From Pseudomonas antarctica (GTDB lineage: Bacteria; Pseudomonadota; Gammaproteobacteria; Pseudomonadales; Pseudomonadaceae), in contig NZ_UYXQ01000008.1 of the NCBI RefSeq assembly GCF_900624995.1, positions 93,404 through 157,403 of the forward strand: a DNA stretch of 64,000 bases, given 5' to 3'. Below the pieces are notes generated by a model. It worked only from the letters and a program-made list of their open reading frames with translations, did no database searches and was not told the origin of the DNA. Position 1 is the stretch's first letter. Every line of letters begins with the position of its first letter. Positions 15,757 through 24,521 of this stretch are shown here, piece by piece. The position numbers were made by a program, and so were the translations under genes.

Positions 15757-17958
15757 CTAATTTCGCGTTCCTTTGCATTGGGGATATCGCGAGCACCCCC
15801 AGAACGACTTCCCGGCGTAAGGACCTTTTTTGGCCTTACGCTTCACCATCGAAGCACGGCATATTGGGCACGTGAGGACAGATGTTGCCCGACCTGGAGC
15901 TGATCCCCGTTGTATGTTTGAAGAAGGAGGGACATGCGGCGGCGCATGGTAATGGCTCGATGGGGCTGGCATAGGCTTTAGTATGGGCAAATTAAGAGCA
16001 CCGTGTGGTGGCGTCTTAATTCCCAGAGCGGCACAAGTCTGTTCGGCTTGGGCGCGATCGACCAAGGCTTGTATTAGAGCCGGCTCAGGCAGACCTTTGT
16101 TGCTGATCAGTCTCGATGGCGCACCCCGCAGGGCCGCCAGCCCTGCCCGCAATTTGCCCTGCAAGGCTGCTCGTTTGGATGCTGCCGCTGCCCGAGCAGC
16201 ATCTTCGACTTGCTGATCTGAAGGACCAGGCGTTGGGTTATATCGAAACTTCATCTCTTGCTCACGACGCCATTGGAGAAGCTTGCCGGTCAACGATTCG
16301 CCGAAACCAGGTACAGCCATCACTGCGTCGTAGCTGATATCTGCCGCAGATTCGATGCCAAATGAGGCCAATGTGGCCATCTTTGCCGGACCGATCCCTG
16401 AGATCTTCACTCGACTTAGAAGGAATCGATCCAAGAACTGGTGACGTTGACGAGCTTCGCGGGTTGTCTTCAAGCGTTCCAGCTCACGGGCCAACCCTGC
16501 TTCGAGTTGTTGGTACTGCCCTATGCAATTTTCCAGATCATTGCGTAAGTGGAAGAGTTCAGTGAAGCCGACTCGCTGAAGGTGAGCAATAGAAGCCACC
16601 TGCACCCGATTGTCGGCATCTGCATAAGCCTTAAGTGGTGGTGCATGATCGACTTTCGCGGACAGTAAGCGAGACAAACCGAAAACACCCAAACCGATCC
16701 AGACAATCGCACCACGCGGAGCGATTGCAAATGCGATAAGGGCAGCCAGCATGATCAGGCCACCGACAAACCGTTGGGTCGTTTGCCTGCTTTTGGCTTC
16801 CCTGAGGGTGCTGGGCGAGGAGCCAGGATCACCCTTCCACGTCGGAAGGATGTCTGCGGGGCGAGGCATGGGGGCCGCTCGAATGGCCGCCGCGATCTTG
16901 ACGAGATCAAAGGGCTCGCCCCCTGAGGTGGGCACTGACGCTGTTCCTGAAGTAAAGACTGCAGGGAACATCTCAACACCGGACTGACTGGCGATCCGGC
17001 ACCACACGCAGCTTGATGCTGCATTAGGGAAGTAGTGCGTGGGCGTTTTTGGGCACCGACGCAAGCTGGTTTCCAGTTCCTGCAGAAGCTTGACCCAGAT
17101 CGTAGGGTTGGGGCGGGCTGCGGGATCGAGACCAAACGAGGCCTCAAATGCCTCCGCGACTGGTTGCGGCAAGTCAATGAGTTGGATCGCTCCAGGCGGT
17201 GGTATGGTTTGCGTCGTGCTCCGTCGTACCACCGAATAAGCAAATCGGTGTTGCGCAATGCCTTGACCAAGAGAGAGGTCTGCGCCGCTATAGCGGCCGG
17301 AGTAAGGGTGTTTACCCATGGCCAGCAACTGGAAGATCGCGACAGCGAGGCCAAAATTGTCATGCGCGTATGTTCGTTCGACCTGGCTCAGGTTCAGACC
17401 ATGTAGCTCCGGCGGCGTAAAATCCTCAGTTCCGACAACACATGGATAGGAACGGCCGTTCAAGTTGAACTGAAAGCTGTCGGCGTCAATTAGCGCCACA
17501 GTGGCGTCGGGAGCAACCAGGACGCCGGAGTGGTTAAAGTCTCCGATGACGCATCCGGCTTGATGTACGGTCGCCACAGCACGCGCGACGTTTTGTGCGG
17601 CCCGGATCAGGAAGCGATAATCGACATCGGGAAATTGAATCTTCCGGGACTTGGGGCTATAGAGCTCATGTATTGGGCGGTATCCCGACACCAATCGCAT
17701 GGTGAAACCGGCGAAGACTCCCAAATTATCAGTCGCGATCTCAGACGGGAATGCAATCAGGCTGGTCTTTTCCGCTAGCTGGCTTTCCACCATGGCACGG
17801 ACTTTAGATTCACGTGAGCTCCGTAAATTTTCCTTGTATACCTTGACTGCTTGATCGGTGCGACCAGGTATGGCGTAGACGTCACCCTCGCCCCCTTTGC
17901 CTAGGCGCTTACCGAGCTCCATGCTCTTCCCATCAATGCGAATCGGAGAACTACTCAT
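15757..17958 (-). CDS. Protein kinase-like protein with helix-hairpin-helix and C4 zinc ribbon (TerY-P triad kinase)
   Basis: A 733-aa protein. Residues about 10-290 are a Ser/Thr-kinase-like domain: glycine loop LGKGGEGDVYAI, Lys39 in QAVKVYK, catalytic loop VIGDFNHSGVLV (Asp140, with no His-Arg before it) and DAD in place of DFG. Two or three hydrophobic segments follow near 395-425. Then come a coiled-coil region, helix-hairpin-helix motifs (ISGIGPAKMATLASFGIE; VPGFGESLTGKLLQW) and a C-terminal topoisomerase-type C4 zinc finger (CPICRASM...CSRYPQC). It overlaps the PP2C gene by 4 bp (ATGA), forming the kinase/phosphatase/vWA triad known near tellurite-resistance-like systems. The DNA-binding C-terminus hints at phospho-signalling linked to DNA (inference). 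Confidence 0.85.
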   Translation of the reverse strand: MSSSPIRIDGKSMELGKRLGKGGEGDVYAIPGRTDQAVKVYKENLRSSRESKVRAMVESQLAEKTSLIAFPSEIATDNLGVFAGFTMRLVSGYRPIHELYSPKSRKIQFPDVDYRFLIRAAQNVARAVATVHQAGCVIGDFNHSGVLVAPDATVALIDADSFQFNLNGRSYPCVVGTEDFTPPELHGLNLSQVERTYAHDNFGLAVAIFQLLAMGKHPYSGRYSGADLSLGQGIAQHRFAYSVVRRSTTQTIPPPGAIQLIDLPQPVAEAFEASFGLDPAARPNPTIWVKLLQELETSLRRCPKTPTHYFPNAASSCVWCRIASQSGVEMFPAVFTSGTASVPTSGGEPFDLVKIAAAIRAAPMPRPADILPTWKGDPGSSPSTLREAKSRQTTQRFVGGLIMLAALIAFAIAPRGAIVWIGLGVFGLSRLLSAKVDHAPPLKAYADADNRVQVASIAHLQRVGFTELFHLRNDLENCIGQYQQLEAGLARELERLKTTREARQRHQFLDRFLLSRVKISGIGPAKMATLASFGIESAADISYDAVMAVPGFGESLTGKLLQWRREQEMKFRYNPTPGPSDQQVEDAARAAAASKRAALQGKLRAGLAALRGAPSRLISNKGLPEPALIQALVDRAQAEQTCAALGIKTPPHGALNLPILKPMPAPSSHYHAPPHVPPSSNIQRGSAPGRATSVLTCPICRASMVKRKAKKGPYAGKSFWGCSRYPQCKGTRN

Positions 17959-18722
17959 CGCCTCGAAATCAAGATCAGAGTTTTATCGTCGTCCGTGCGT
18001 TCGCACAGCCGTGGACTATCGAGATACTGGGCAAGCGCGTCCGACAATCCGGCGAGCCGCCCTTTACCGTCGGCCCCGTCTACGGCCTTGATCATCGGGT
18101 CGAAGAAGCGGGCATATGGCTGCTGGGTTGCCTGCTCTAACGCAATTGTCTCAAGCCCGTCAGAAAAAAGTGCAAAGGCATCGTATTCACACTGACCACG
18201 GAAGAGACGCAATCGAGGCTCGGGATCATCCGTGACGAAATACGTAGTGGACGCGAACTCGCCATTCTCGGGCCAACATAAAGCCTCCCACGCCCCCTTT
18301 TGACGGCCCACAAGTGCGCTATCACCGATCTGAAGAGTCAGGAGCTCATCTTTGAACACGACTAACATGACCAAAGTTGCAGCAAACTGACGACGAGTGA
18401 GATTACGTCGTGCCGCCACCGCGCTGAGGCGGTCACGCAACTCGTCTATCCAGCACCGAATGACCTCGTCACCCGGCAGATGATCGTGATTTGAGAACCA
18501 ATCCTTGAAAGCGAGTATAAGGTGACGACAGACCAAGGATGCTCCTTCGCCACCGTGGCTGGCGCTGCCCGCACCGTCGGAAACCACCGTACAAAGCGCA
18601 CGCGAAGTGAGCCGGACGCCGTAGGCGTCCTGCTTCCGGGTTCCCAGTCGCTGGTGGGATGTGCCGATTCTAGAAGCTGCCGCCCAGCGCCAGCGAGGGT
18701 TAGCCAGCAACGGCCCACCCAT
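17955..18722 (-). CDS. PP2C-family protein phosphatase (TerY-P triad)
   Basis: A 255-aa PPM/PP2C metal-dependent Ser/Thr phosphatase. Motifs: the early RKQDAYGV (first metal-binding Asp), [19 protein letters not shown] (Asp-Gly motif), the Asp-rich FSDGLET, and the C-terminal [11 protein letters not shown]. It probably reverses phosphorylation by the adjacent kinase. The start overlaps the vWA gene by 23 bp and the stop overlaps the kinase start by 4 bp, so the three are one translationally coupled operon. The ribosome site is weak, consistent with coupling. Confidence 0.88.
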   Translation of the reverse strand: MGGPLLANPRWRWAAASRIGTSHQRLGTRKQDAYGVRLTSRALCTVVSDGAGSASHGGEGASLVCRHLILAFKDWFSNHDHLPGDEVIRCWIDELRDRLSAVAARRNLTRRQFAATLVMLVVFKDELLTLQIGDSALVGRQKGAWEALCWPENGEFASTTYFVTDDPEPRLRLFRGQCEYDAFALFSDGLETIALEQATQQPYARFFDPMIKAVDGADGKGRLAGLSDALAQYLDSPRLCERTDDDKTLILISRR

Positions 18723-19377
18723 CGGGAGCAGTAGGATTCGTCAGCGGCACAGCATCCCCTGGATTGGATTGCGAAACTGCACTCAGGGAGCTAGAGAGCC
18801 ATGCGAACAGTTCACGGAACGCTAAGCCCTTTAGCTTGAGGGGTTGCCGGGTCGCGAGCTGCGTGAGGATGGAAATATCAGCGCCCTCTACCCCTACCGC
18901 GTAGAACATGAACTCTTTACGCTCTTCGCCAGAATGAACTCGTTGACGAGCTTCGCTCCAACTGTCCGTGGGAGCTCCATCAGTAATGAGGAATACCCAT
19001 GGCCGGTAGTACTTGATGCCATTTGCGCGGTAGCTATCTTTCCTTTCGCGCAAAAGGTCTAACGCGCGTACCACAGCCTCCCCCATCGGCGTCGTGCCGC
19101 TCGCCTCCAACATTTCGGGGTAGAAGCCATCCACTGTAGTAAATTCTGTTCGGACAGAGACAGGACCGAACGTCACCACAGCGAGCTCTACGCGTTTGGC
19201 GGCCATGGTGTCGGCGTGCAGGTCTTCTTTGAAGAACTGCAGCGCATCATTTAACTCTTGGATCGGACGACCTTGCATCGATCCAGAGGTATCAAGCAAT
19301 AGCACGCAAGGGCAACGCTGTTCGGGGTTTTCCGCGAACTCCGCATCCGCAAAAGGTTGTTGCTCGAAATTATCCAT
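18700..19377 (-). CDS. TerY-like von Willebrand factor A protein
   Basis: A vWA-domain protein, 225 aa from the chosen start. The MIDAS metal site is complete: [19 protein letters not shown] and [10 protein letters not shown]. The start at 19377 (MDNFEQQPF) is preferred because GAGGG lies five bases upstream. Two further in-frame ATGs at 19392 and 19407 would overlap that site. It is the first gene of a three-gene operon with PP2C and kinase. Such vWA proteins act as metal-dependent protein-interaction scaffolds. No terABCD genes are present. Confidence 0.87.
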   Translation of the reverse strand: MDNFEQQPFADAEFAENPEQRCPCVLLLDTSGSMQGRPIQELNDALQFFKEDLHADTMAAKRVELAVVTFGPVSVRTEFTTVDGFYPEMLEASGTTPMGEAVVRALDLLRERKDSYRANGIKYYRPWVFLITDGAPTDSWSEARQRVHSGEERKEFMFYAVGVEGADISILTQLATRQPLKLKGLAFRELFAWLSSSLSAVSQSNPGDAVPLTNPTAPDGWAVAG

Positions 19378-19807
19378 TTTTCCCTCGTTCATCGTTCCTG
19401 ACTTCAATCTGCTCAGTAAGCAAAATGCGCGCCAGCCAAATGATGTGCAGAAGCACAGTCTTTAAAAAGGCTTAGCTGCTAGCCATTCAGCAGGGCGCTG
19501 GGTATTTCCGCGAAACTAACCAGCGGGCGATGCTTTTTGGCAGAGTCCGCTTGCCATCGTCCTGACTCTTGATCATAGCTTATGGCCACCAAGCGGGCTA
19601 CCTACCGATGGTGTTTGATGGCCTGCTCGACGTATGAGCGCTGCGTCTGATCTGTGTGGGTATATCCACAACGGAGATTGTTAATTAATATTCAGTCATA
19701 AATTTATAAATAAAAATATAAAGCTTTAGTATTAGGGGTGGTATCGCTGTCTCGCTCAGAAAGGCGACTTATGGTAAATGTTTACGATAAAAAATTTACC
19801 AAAAATA
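19378..19807. other. Gene-free region between vWA operon and E1-like genes
   Basis: 430 bp, increasingly AT-rich toward 19807. It should carry the promoter of the vWA operon. A weak inverted repeat GGTAAAT/ATTTACC (19773-19800) lies just beyond the stop of the minus-strand E1-like gene, without a clear U tract. No gene seen. Composition changes here, marking a mosaic junction. Confidence 0.55.
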
Positions 19808-20893
19808 TCAGTCAGTGGCGCAATAGGCGCAAGTAATGTCTCGTTCTACTGAAAATGCGCCGAAATCAAAAGTGCTCAGATTGAACTCTAGTCGTTTATT
19901 GACTACTGCTAAAAATCGGATGGGGACTCCGAAGATTACTTTAATTGCTTCTGTGGCAGTAATTGATGCGGAAACGCCACATACAGGTCCCATGCTACCA
20001 ATCTTGCGATATTTTCTATTTAGCTTCTTTACGCCAAATAATTCTGCCGCATTAGTGGGGGAGAGTATTTTGTCGAAGCAGTGAAGACAAGCAGTAACAC
20101 CAGGAATTATTACTTGTCCAATCAATGTTAGATGTAAGTTATATCCGCCTCCAATTATATGTGGTATTTTGTGGTTCAGGCAAAAGTCTGAAACAATTTT
20201 AGATGTGGTGTCCACGCTCGGAGAGTCTGCGCAATTTATAACTAGATCTGGGAAGTCGGTTAGCGATAAATCTTCGACTGATTCCATTTTTTTGCAGACG
20301 GCGGTTATGTCAACATCGTATGCTTGTTTGATGTTATTGCGAGCAGCTATGACTTTTGGCGTGCCAACATCGGCTTCAAAAAATAAATCTTGCCTATGGA
20401 GATTTGATAGCTCAACGTTGTCATTGTCCATGACGGTTATATTTTGTACGCCTACTTTCACAAGGCAATGTAAAACCCAAGATCCTACAGCCCCTAGGCC
20501 AATTATAAGTATATTTGCTTTTGAGCCTTGATAGATGGATCTACGGACTTCTGATGTGGAATGAAAATAGCTCTCCAATGTATTAATTAAGCGCGGGCGG
20601 TAGTTTATGTCGGGCTGTAAATATGGCTCATCTACTTCAATTAAAACGGACTTGTTTTGTAGAAATAGGACTAGTGTGCATAGTTCCGCAGTTGAAATTT
20701 CCGGATACAAACAGCTTACATCGTTGACTGATAGCGAGCCATCAAAGTGGTGCAGTAGTCCGATAATTTCAGGATAGTCTAGCTCGATCGAAAATCCGGT
20801 TCTCAGATTGCTATCAAAAAACTCTACGAATCTTTTAGTTTTTACGATCGCAACGCAACTCCTTAACCGGTATGTTTTATTTTCCACAGACAT
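19808..20893 (-). CDS. ThiF/MoeB-family E1-like enzyme B with RRE-like N-terminus (putative RiPP maturase)
   Basis: A 361-aa protein. Residues about 35-95 resemble a PqqD-like RiPP recognition element (LLHHFDGSLSVNDV...ELCTLVLFLQNKSVLIEVDE). From about 125 there is an E1/ThiF adenylation fold with IGLGAVGS (132-138), the canonical nucleotide/Mg motif MDNDNVELSNLHRQ, and zinc ligands CLHC and, at the C-terminus, CAYC. E1-like enzymes of this size act in microcin C7 (MccB), pantocin and TOMM pathways by adenylating or clamping a precursor peptide. It overlaps the upstream E1-like gene by 17 bp and has AAGGA at good spacing. AT-rich. No YcaO, protease or E2 partner is nearby. Confidence 0.85.
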   Translation of the reverse strand: MSVENKTYRLRSCVAIVKTKRFVEFFDSNLRTGFSIELDYPEIIGLLHHFDGSLSVNDVSCLYPEISTAELCTLVLFLQNKSVLIEVDEPYLQPDINYRPRLINTLESYFHSTSEVRRSIYQGSKANILIIGLGAVGSWVLHCLVKVGVQNITVMDNDNVELSNLHRQDLFFEADVGTPKVIAARNNIKQAYDVDITAVCKKMESVEDLSLTDFPDLVINCADSPSVDTTSKIVSDFCLNHKIPHIIGGGYNLHLTLIGQVIIPGVTACLHCFDKILSPTNAAELFGVKKLNRKYRKIGSMGPVCGVSASITATEAIKVIFGVPIRFLAVVNKRLEFNLSTFDFGAFSVERDITCAYCATD

Positions 20894-21989
20894 TGCATCC
20901 TTCCTTCGCTAAAATTTCTACCCATTCTATCTCGCCTTTGCCGATTATGAATTCCCCGCGCTGCGATATTCTGAATTTGTAGGCGTCGCCGCCTGCCAGA
21001 TAGTTCAGAAGTTGAATACAAGCGTATGATGCAGAAAATAGTGACATGCTGTAAGTTCCGCCGCTACCACCTATAATATGTGTTTTTGCTGAATTAGTTT
21101 TATGGACTTTGTAAGTTGGTTTCCAGTCCGCCAGCGCAGCACTAAAAAAACCGCTGCAGCAATCAATGCAGACGGACTCTCCAGGTATATAAAAGTCGCC
21201 TGTGCTCATGAGGTGTGCATCAAATCCACCAGCAACATAAAGTGGAATTTTTTTCCCCCATAAATAGCGACCAAGCTTGACAGAGGTGTGTCCGATATAA
21301 GGTTCGTCAGCCGTATTAACAACCAACGTGGCGTCGTCAACAAGGCTAGATAGGTCTGTTAAAGGTAGGAGTTTTTCTCTGACGCACGTGACTCTGACTG
21401 CGGAATTGATCTTTTCCAGGTGGCGCTTAAGCGCATCTACCTTGGCCTCGCCGACCTCTTTAGCTGAAAAAAATGGGTGCCGCTCGGCGGATTGAGAGGA
21501 AAGGACCTTGTTGTCTACAAACGTGAATTTTGAAACACCGGCTCTGGCAAGGTTGATTGCAATAGAAGAGCCAACTGCACCTACACCAAAGATAACAACG
21601 TTACTGTTAATTATTTGCTCGTGAGCCTTGTTTGATGACAGTCCAAAAATCCAGTCCGACAAAAAATTGATTTGTCGCGAATATCGCGAGTTAGGGTCCT
21701 CAATAGTCGGGTGCTCTAGTACGCCCTTTGCAACTAAGTACTCAAAAATAGACTTGAGTTCTACTGGATCTAATTCGAATGCAAAACTTTTCAGGATTTT
21801 TGATAGTGGACTTAATCCATCAAGAGCTGCTAGCACATCACTAAATGAGGGGGCTATGCGAATGGAAAGCTTTTGTCTAGTATTGATGTGATAGAACTGT
21901 ATTGTGCAGACATCCGATTCGCCTGTGGATACGTAGACGTCTACGCTGTCTTTTATTTTTAAGACAGGATCATATGCAAGAGCTTCCAT
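20877..21989 (-). CDS. ThiF/MoeB-family E1-like enzyme A with RRE-like N-terminus (putative RiPP maturase)
   Basis: A 370-aa paralogue of the following gene. Residues about 48-95 (VLAALDGLSPLSKILKS...YLVAKGVLEHP) fit a PqqD-like peptide-binding wing. An E1 landmark SRYSRQINFL (101-110) precedes the glycine loop FGVGAVGSS (134-142). The motif after the acidic strand is altered: VDNKVLSSQSAERH instead of D-x-D-x-V-x-x-S-N-L-x-R-Q. Zinc ligands CIDC and CNVC are kept. This suggests a heterodimer in which copy B carries the orthodox adenylation site (inference). AGGA is seven bases before the ATG. The putative precursor gene ends 52 bp upstream on the same strand. Confidence 0.85.
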   Translation of the reverse strand: MEALAYDPVLKIKDSVDVYVSTGESDVCTIQFYHINTRQKLSIRIAPSFSDVLAALDGLSPLSKILKSFAFELDPVELKSIFEYLVAKGVLEHPTIEDPNSRYSRQINFLSDWIFGLSSNKAHEQIINSNVVIFGVGAVGSSIAINLARAGVSKFTFVDNKVLSSQSAERHPFFSAKEVGEAKVDALKRHLEKINSAVRVTCVREKLLPLTDLSSLVDDATLVVNTADEPYIGHTSVKLGRYLWGKKIPLYVAGGFDAHLMSTGDFYIPGESVCIDCCSGFFSAALADWKPTYKVHKTNSAKTHIIGGSGGTYSMSLFSASYACIQLLNYLAGGDAYKFRISQRGEFIIGKGEIEWVEILAKEGCNVCGK

Positions 21990-22012
21990 TCTTCATCCTG
22001 CTGAGAGGAATT

Positions 22013-22032
22013 GGTGCCACGTTCATGGCACC
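22013..22032 (-). promoter_or_regulatory. Stem-loop between precursor gene and first E1-like gene
   Basis: GGTGCCA and TGGCACC form a 7-bp stem with a 6-nt loop in the 52-bp gap between the precursor stop and the E1-like start. No U tract follows. In peptide operons such a hairpin often lets the precursor be made in excess of its enzymes; this role is inferred. Confidence 0.45.
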
Positions 22033-22041
22033 GCCCCTAGA

Positions 22042-22245
22042 TCAATATTGCAAAACACCGGCGTTGGCTTCGAGATATTCATCCCATGAATCCAAGCTTC
22101 CATCATCAGATCCGATATTTGGGCGAGTGCAAACTCGAGTGCAGCAATCACTTCTACTTCCTGAGCAGGTCGTAGTGTATTTGGTGCCTGCCTCGGGGTG
22201 TTCGCTCACTTCGGAAAACTTTAAACTAACCTTAGTTTTGACCAT
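22042..22245 (-). CDS. Putative RiPP precursor peptide (67 aa, four Cys)
   Basis: A small gene with an excellent ribosome site (CGGAG six bases before ATG), first in an apparent operon with the two E1-like genes. Its N-terminal part, MVKTKVSLKFSEVSEHPEAG, is hydrophilic and leader-like. The middle carries Cys27, Cys34, Cys35 and Cys39 among Thr/Ser/Arg/Gly residues (CSGSRSDCCTRVC). The C-terminal third is acidic, with SWDEYLEANAG and the end LQY. It has no signal peptide or membrane segment. No known family recognised. The precursor role is inferred from size, position, Cys/Ser/Thr content and RRE-bearing neighbours. The main alternative is a small regulatory or immunity protein. Confidence 0.65.
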   Translation of the reverse strand: MVKTKVSLKFSEVSEHPEAGTKYTTTCSGSRSDCCTRVCTRPNIGSDDGSLDSWDEYLEANAGVLQY

Positions 22246-22337
22246 TGCTAACTCCGTTTACGTTATGGACACAGAGCCAAAACGATACCATACTGGCCTT
22301 CTCATGTCACTCATAGCTTCTACAAATGGAGTTACTG

Positions 22338-24521
22338 ATGCAAGGAAGACTAAAAAGAAATTTCTTCACGGTTGTTGGTGCTAAAACAAACAATCTGAAA
22401 AATTTGAATATTGAGATTAAATTAAACTCTCTTACAGCAATTACTGGTATAAGCGGTGGGGGCAAATCCTCTTTGGCTTACGGAACGTTGTTTGCGATTT
22501 GTAAACAGCAGTTTAATCAGCTTGATTCAGGAACCTATGATTATTCTGATTATAAGGTAGATTCATTTCATGGGGCATTACCGGCTATAGCATTAACGCA
22601 GAATAATTATAACTCTAATCCGAAATCTACTATTTATTCATATCTCGATGTTCCAAGTTATCTTTACTCGATCCTCCCTGATGGGAATACTCTGCTTGAT
22701 CATTCCTCCCTTCGATTAAATAAGCCAGGGAACGAGTGTCCGCACTGTCAGGGAAGTAGGGAGTCATTGTCGTTATCCGAAAGTCTCATCGTTGATGATT
22801 TAAAGCCCTTAGAGAAAAACCCATTCAAGTGTTGGTCTGGTGCTAATTTAGTTAAGAATACAGCGCTTCTTCGCGCTTTTTGTGAGGATGAAGGGATAGA
22901 TCTTAGAAAGTCAATATCCGAGTTGTCAGAAGACCAAAAATACAAGGTTCTCAATGGAGAATCCATAAAAAAGTTTAAGGTGAGTTTTGCTTTTGGTGGC
23001 AAGAGGCGTTCCAGAGAAGAACGGTATGTAGGCCCAGTAAAAGATCTGAGCGGATTTTCGGATAGCGATAAAATCTCACTATTTGAGAGTTTTAGAAAAT
23101 TCTCCATACCTTTGCCGTGCTCTTATTGTGATGCGACAGGACTGGATCCGTTAATATATAAAGAAAGTAAGGTCTCGGCGATTTCATTTTTTGATTTTTT
23201 ACGGCATCCAGTTATTGAGGTTGTTGAGCGCCTGAAGCGTTCTCACGAAAAACATCCGCCAGCACTTAGCGCGTTAATTTCTCAATTGGAAACGCTGGTT
23301 GAGCTAGGCTTGGGGTATATTTCTCTGATCAGGCAAATTCCTACGTTATCCGGTGGTGAGTTGCAAAAACTTAGATTTGGACAAGTGTGTAACACCTCAA
23401 TTTCCGGGGTTATGTTTGTAATGGATGAGATTTCTTCACAGATATCTACCAATAGCCATGCCGCGCTGATTGAAAAAATGAAAAACATATGTGCCAATGG
23501 AAACACTATCGTGATGATTGAACATAATCATTACTTTATAAAGTCGGCAGACCAAGTAATTTGTATCGGTCCTGCTCCAGGGGATATGGGTGGTTATATT
23601 GTTCCTTATGTGGCTCTTGCTGATGAGTTGATTGGGGGTAGTAGAGAATTTAAGTTGTCAGATATGCTTTCTCTGCCAAGCGTTAGCAAAAATAACGTGT
23701 TGAATATTGTTGTATCTGTTCCCCAAGGTGCAGTGACTGGTATATGCGGTGTTTCTGGATCAGGTAAGTCTTCCTTTGCGGGGGCTATAAGCGAGGCGGT
23801 GCCAGGAGCTTATTATGTATCGCAAAAGCAAATGCGAGGCAATATTCGATCTACTGTAGCAACGGCGCTTGATTTGGTCGCGAATATTGCAACTATCTAT
23901 TCATTAAACTCGAATGAGAGTAGGGAGCTTTTTCTTCCTCAGCCAGGAAAGCTAGGTTGCTGTGGGGCTTGTGGTGGAACAGGAGTCGTAGATTTTACTA
24001 GGGCTTTTGAAAAAACCATCAAAATTACCTGCGCAGTCTGTGAGGGTGAGTTATTTTCGGATATTGTCGATGCTGTTAAGGTCTGCGATATGAATGTGAA
24101 GGAGTTTTATGGCTCGCCGCTACACTCCTTGCCTAGCGAGCTGGTAGCTCAAAACAAAAAGCTCAGTACCGCAGTTAGGATAGCGGAAGCTCTCGGCGTT
24201 TCCCACCTGAGCTTTAATAGAAAGATCGGAAGTCTGTCGGGCGGTGAATCTCGCCGAGTAAAGTTGTTACAGGCGTTGATGTCTCCTGGAAAAGATAAGA
24301 TTCTTATAATAGATGAGCCTGGTGCTGGGTTGGATATGGGCTCCGCAGTTAAAGCAATAAACTATATTAAAGATTGTGCTATCAATTTTAAGGCGGTATT
24401 AGTGATCGATCATAAGCCTGAGATACTTAAGCGATGCGATTATCTTGTAGAGTTTGGGCCAGGTGCCGGACCGGAAGGAGGGAAGCTTATGTTTTCCGGA
24501 GTTCCATCGGACAAAAGTTAA
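22338..24521 (+). CDS. Short UvrA-like ABC ATPase (UvrA2/DrrC-type), putative self-protection protein
   Basis: A 727-aa twin ABC ATPase of the UvrA family. It has two Walker A motifs (GISGGGKSSLAYG; GVSGSGKSSFAG), two signatures (TLSGGELQKLRFGQ; SLSGGESRRVKLLQAL), Walker B in FVMDEISS and LIIDEPGAGLD, and zinc-binding pairs CPHC, CSYC and CGACGGTG...CAVC. It is some 200 aa shorter than canonical UvrA and appears to lack much of the insertion used for UvrB contact. Such short UvrAs protect antibiotic producers against DNA-binding products. It is divergent from the peptide operon across 92 bp. The start at 22338 follows GGAG; an ATG four codons earlier overlaps it. Strongly AT-rich. Confidence 0.85.
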   Translation: MQGRLKRNFFTVVGAKTNNLKNLNIEIKLNSLTAITGISGGGKSSLAYGTLFAICKQQFNQLDSGTYDYSDYKVDSFHGALPAIALTQNNYNSNPKSTIYSYLDVPSYLYSILPDGNTLLDHSSLRLNKPGNECPHCQGSRESLSLSESLIVDDLKPLEKNPFKCWSGANLVKNTALLRAFCEDEGIDLRKSISELSEDQKYKVLNGESIKKFKVSFAFGGKRRSREERYVGPVKDLSGFSDSDKISLFESFRKFSIPLPCSYCDATGLDPLIYKESKVSAISFFDFLRHPVIEVVERLKRSHEKHPPALSALISQLETLVELGLGYISLIRQIPTLSGGELQKLRFGQVCNTSISGVMFVMDEISSQISTNSHAALIEKMKNICANGNTIVMIEHNHYFIKSADQVICIGPAPGDMGGYIVPYVALADELIGGSREFKLSDMLSLPSVSKNNVLNIVVSVPQGAVTGICGVSGSGKSSFAGAISEAVPGAYYVSQKQMRGNIRSTVATALDLVANIATIYSLNSNESRELFLPQPGKLGCCGACGGTGVVDFTRAFEKTIKITCAVCEGELFSDIVDAVKVCDMNVKEFYGSPLHSLPSELVAQNKKLSTAVRIAEALGVSHLSFNRKIGSLSGGESRRVKLLQALMSPGKDKILIIDEPGAGLDMGSAVKAINYIKDCAINFKAVLVIDHKPEILKRCDYLVEFGPGAGPEGGKLMFSGVPSDKS

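Noticed and set aside
19773..19800. GGTAAAT/ATTTACC inverted repeat as terminator of the E1-like operon
   Set aside because: Only 7 bp, AT-only stem, 14-nt loop and no U tract after it, so too weak to call.
19808..21989. Bacterial ubiquitin-like conjugation or CBASS-type defence system
   Set aside because: No E2, JAB peptidase, cyclase or ubiquitin-like protein ending in Gly is present. The RRE-like wings and a small precursor-like gene fit a peptide pathway better.
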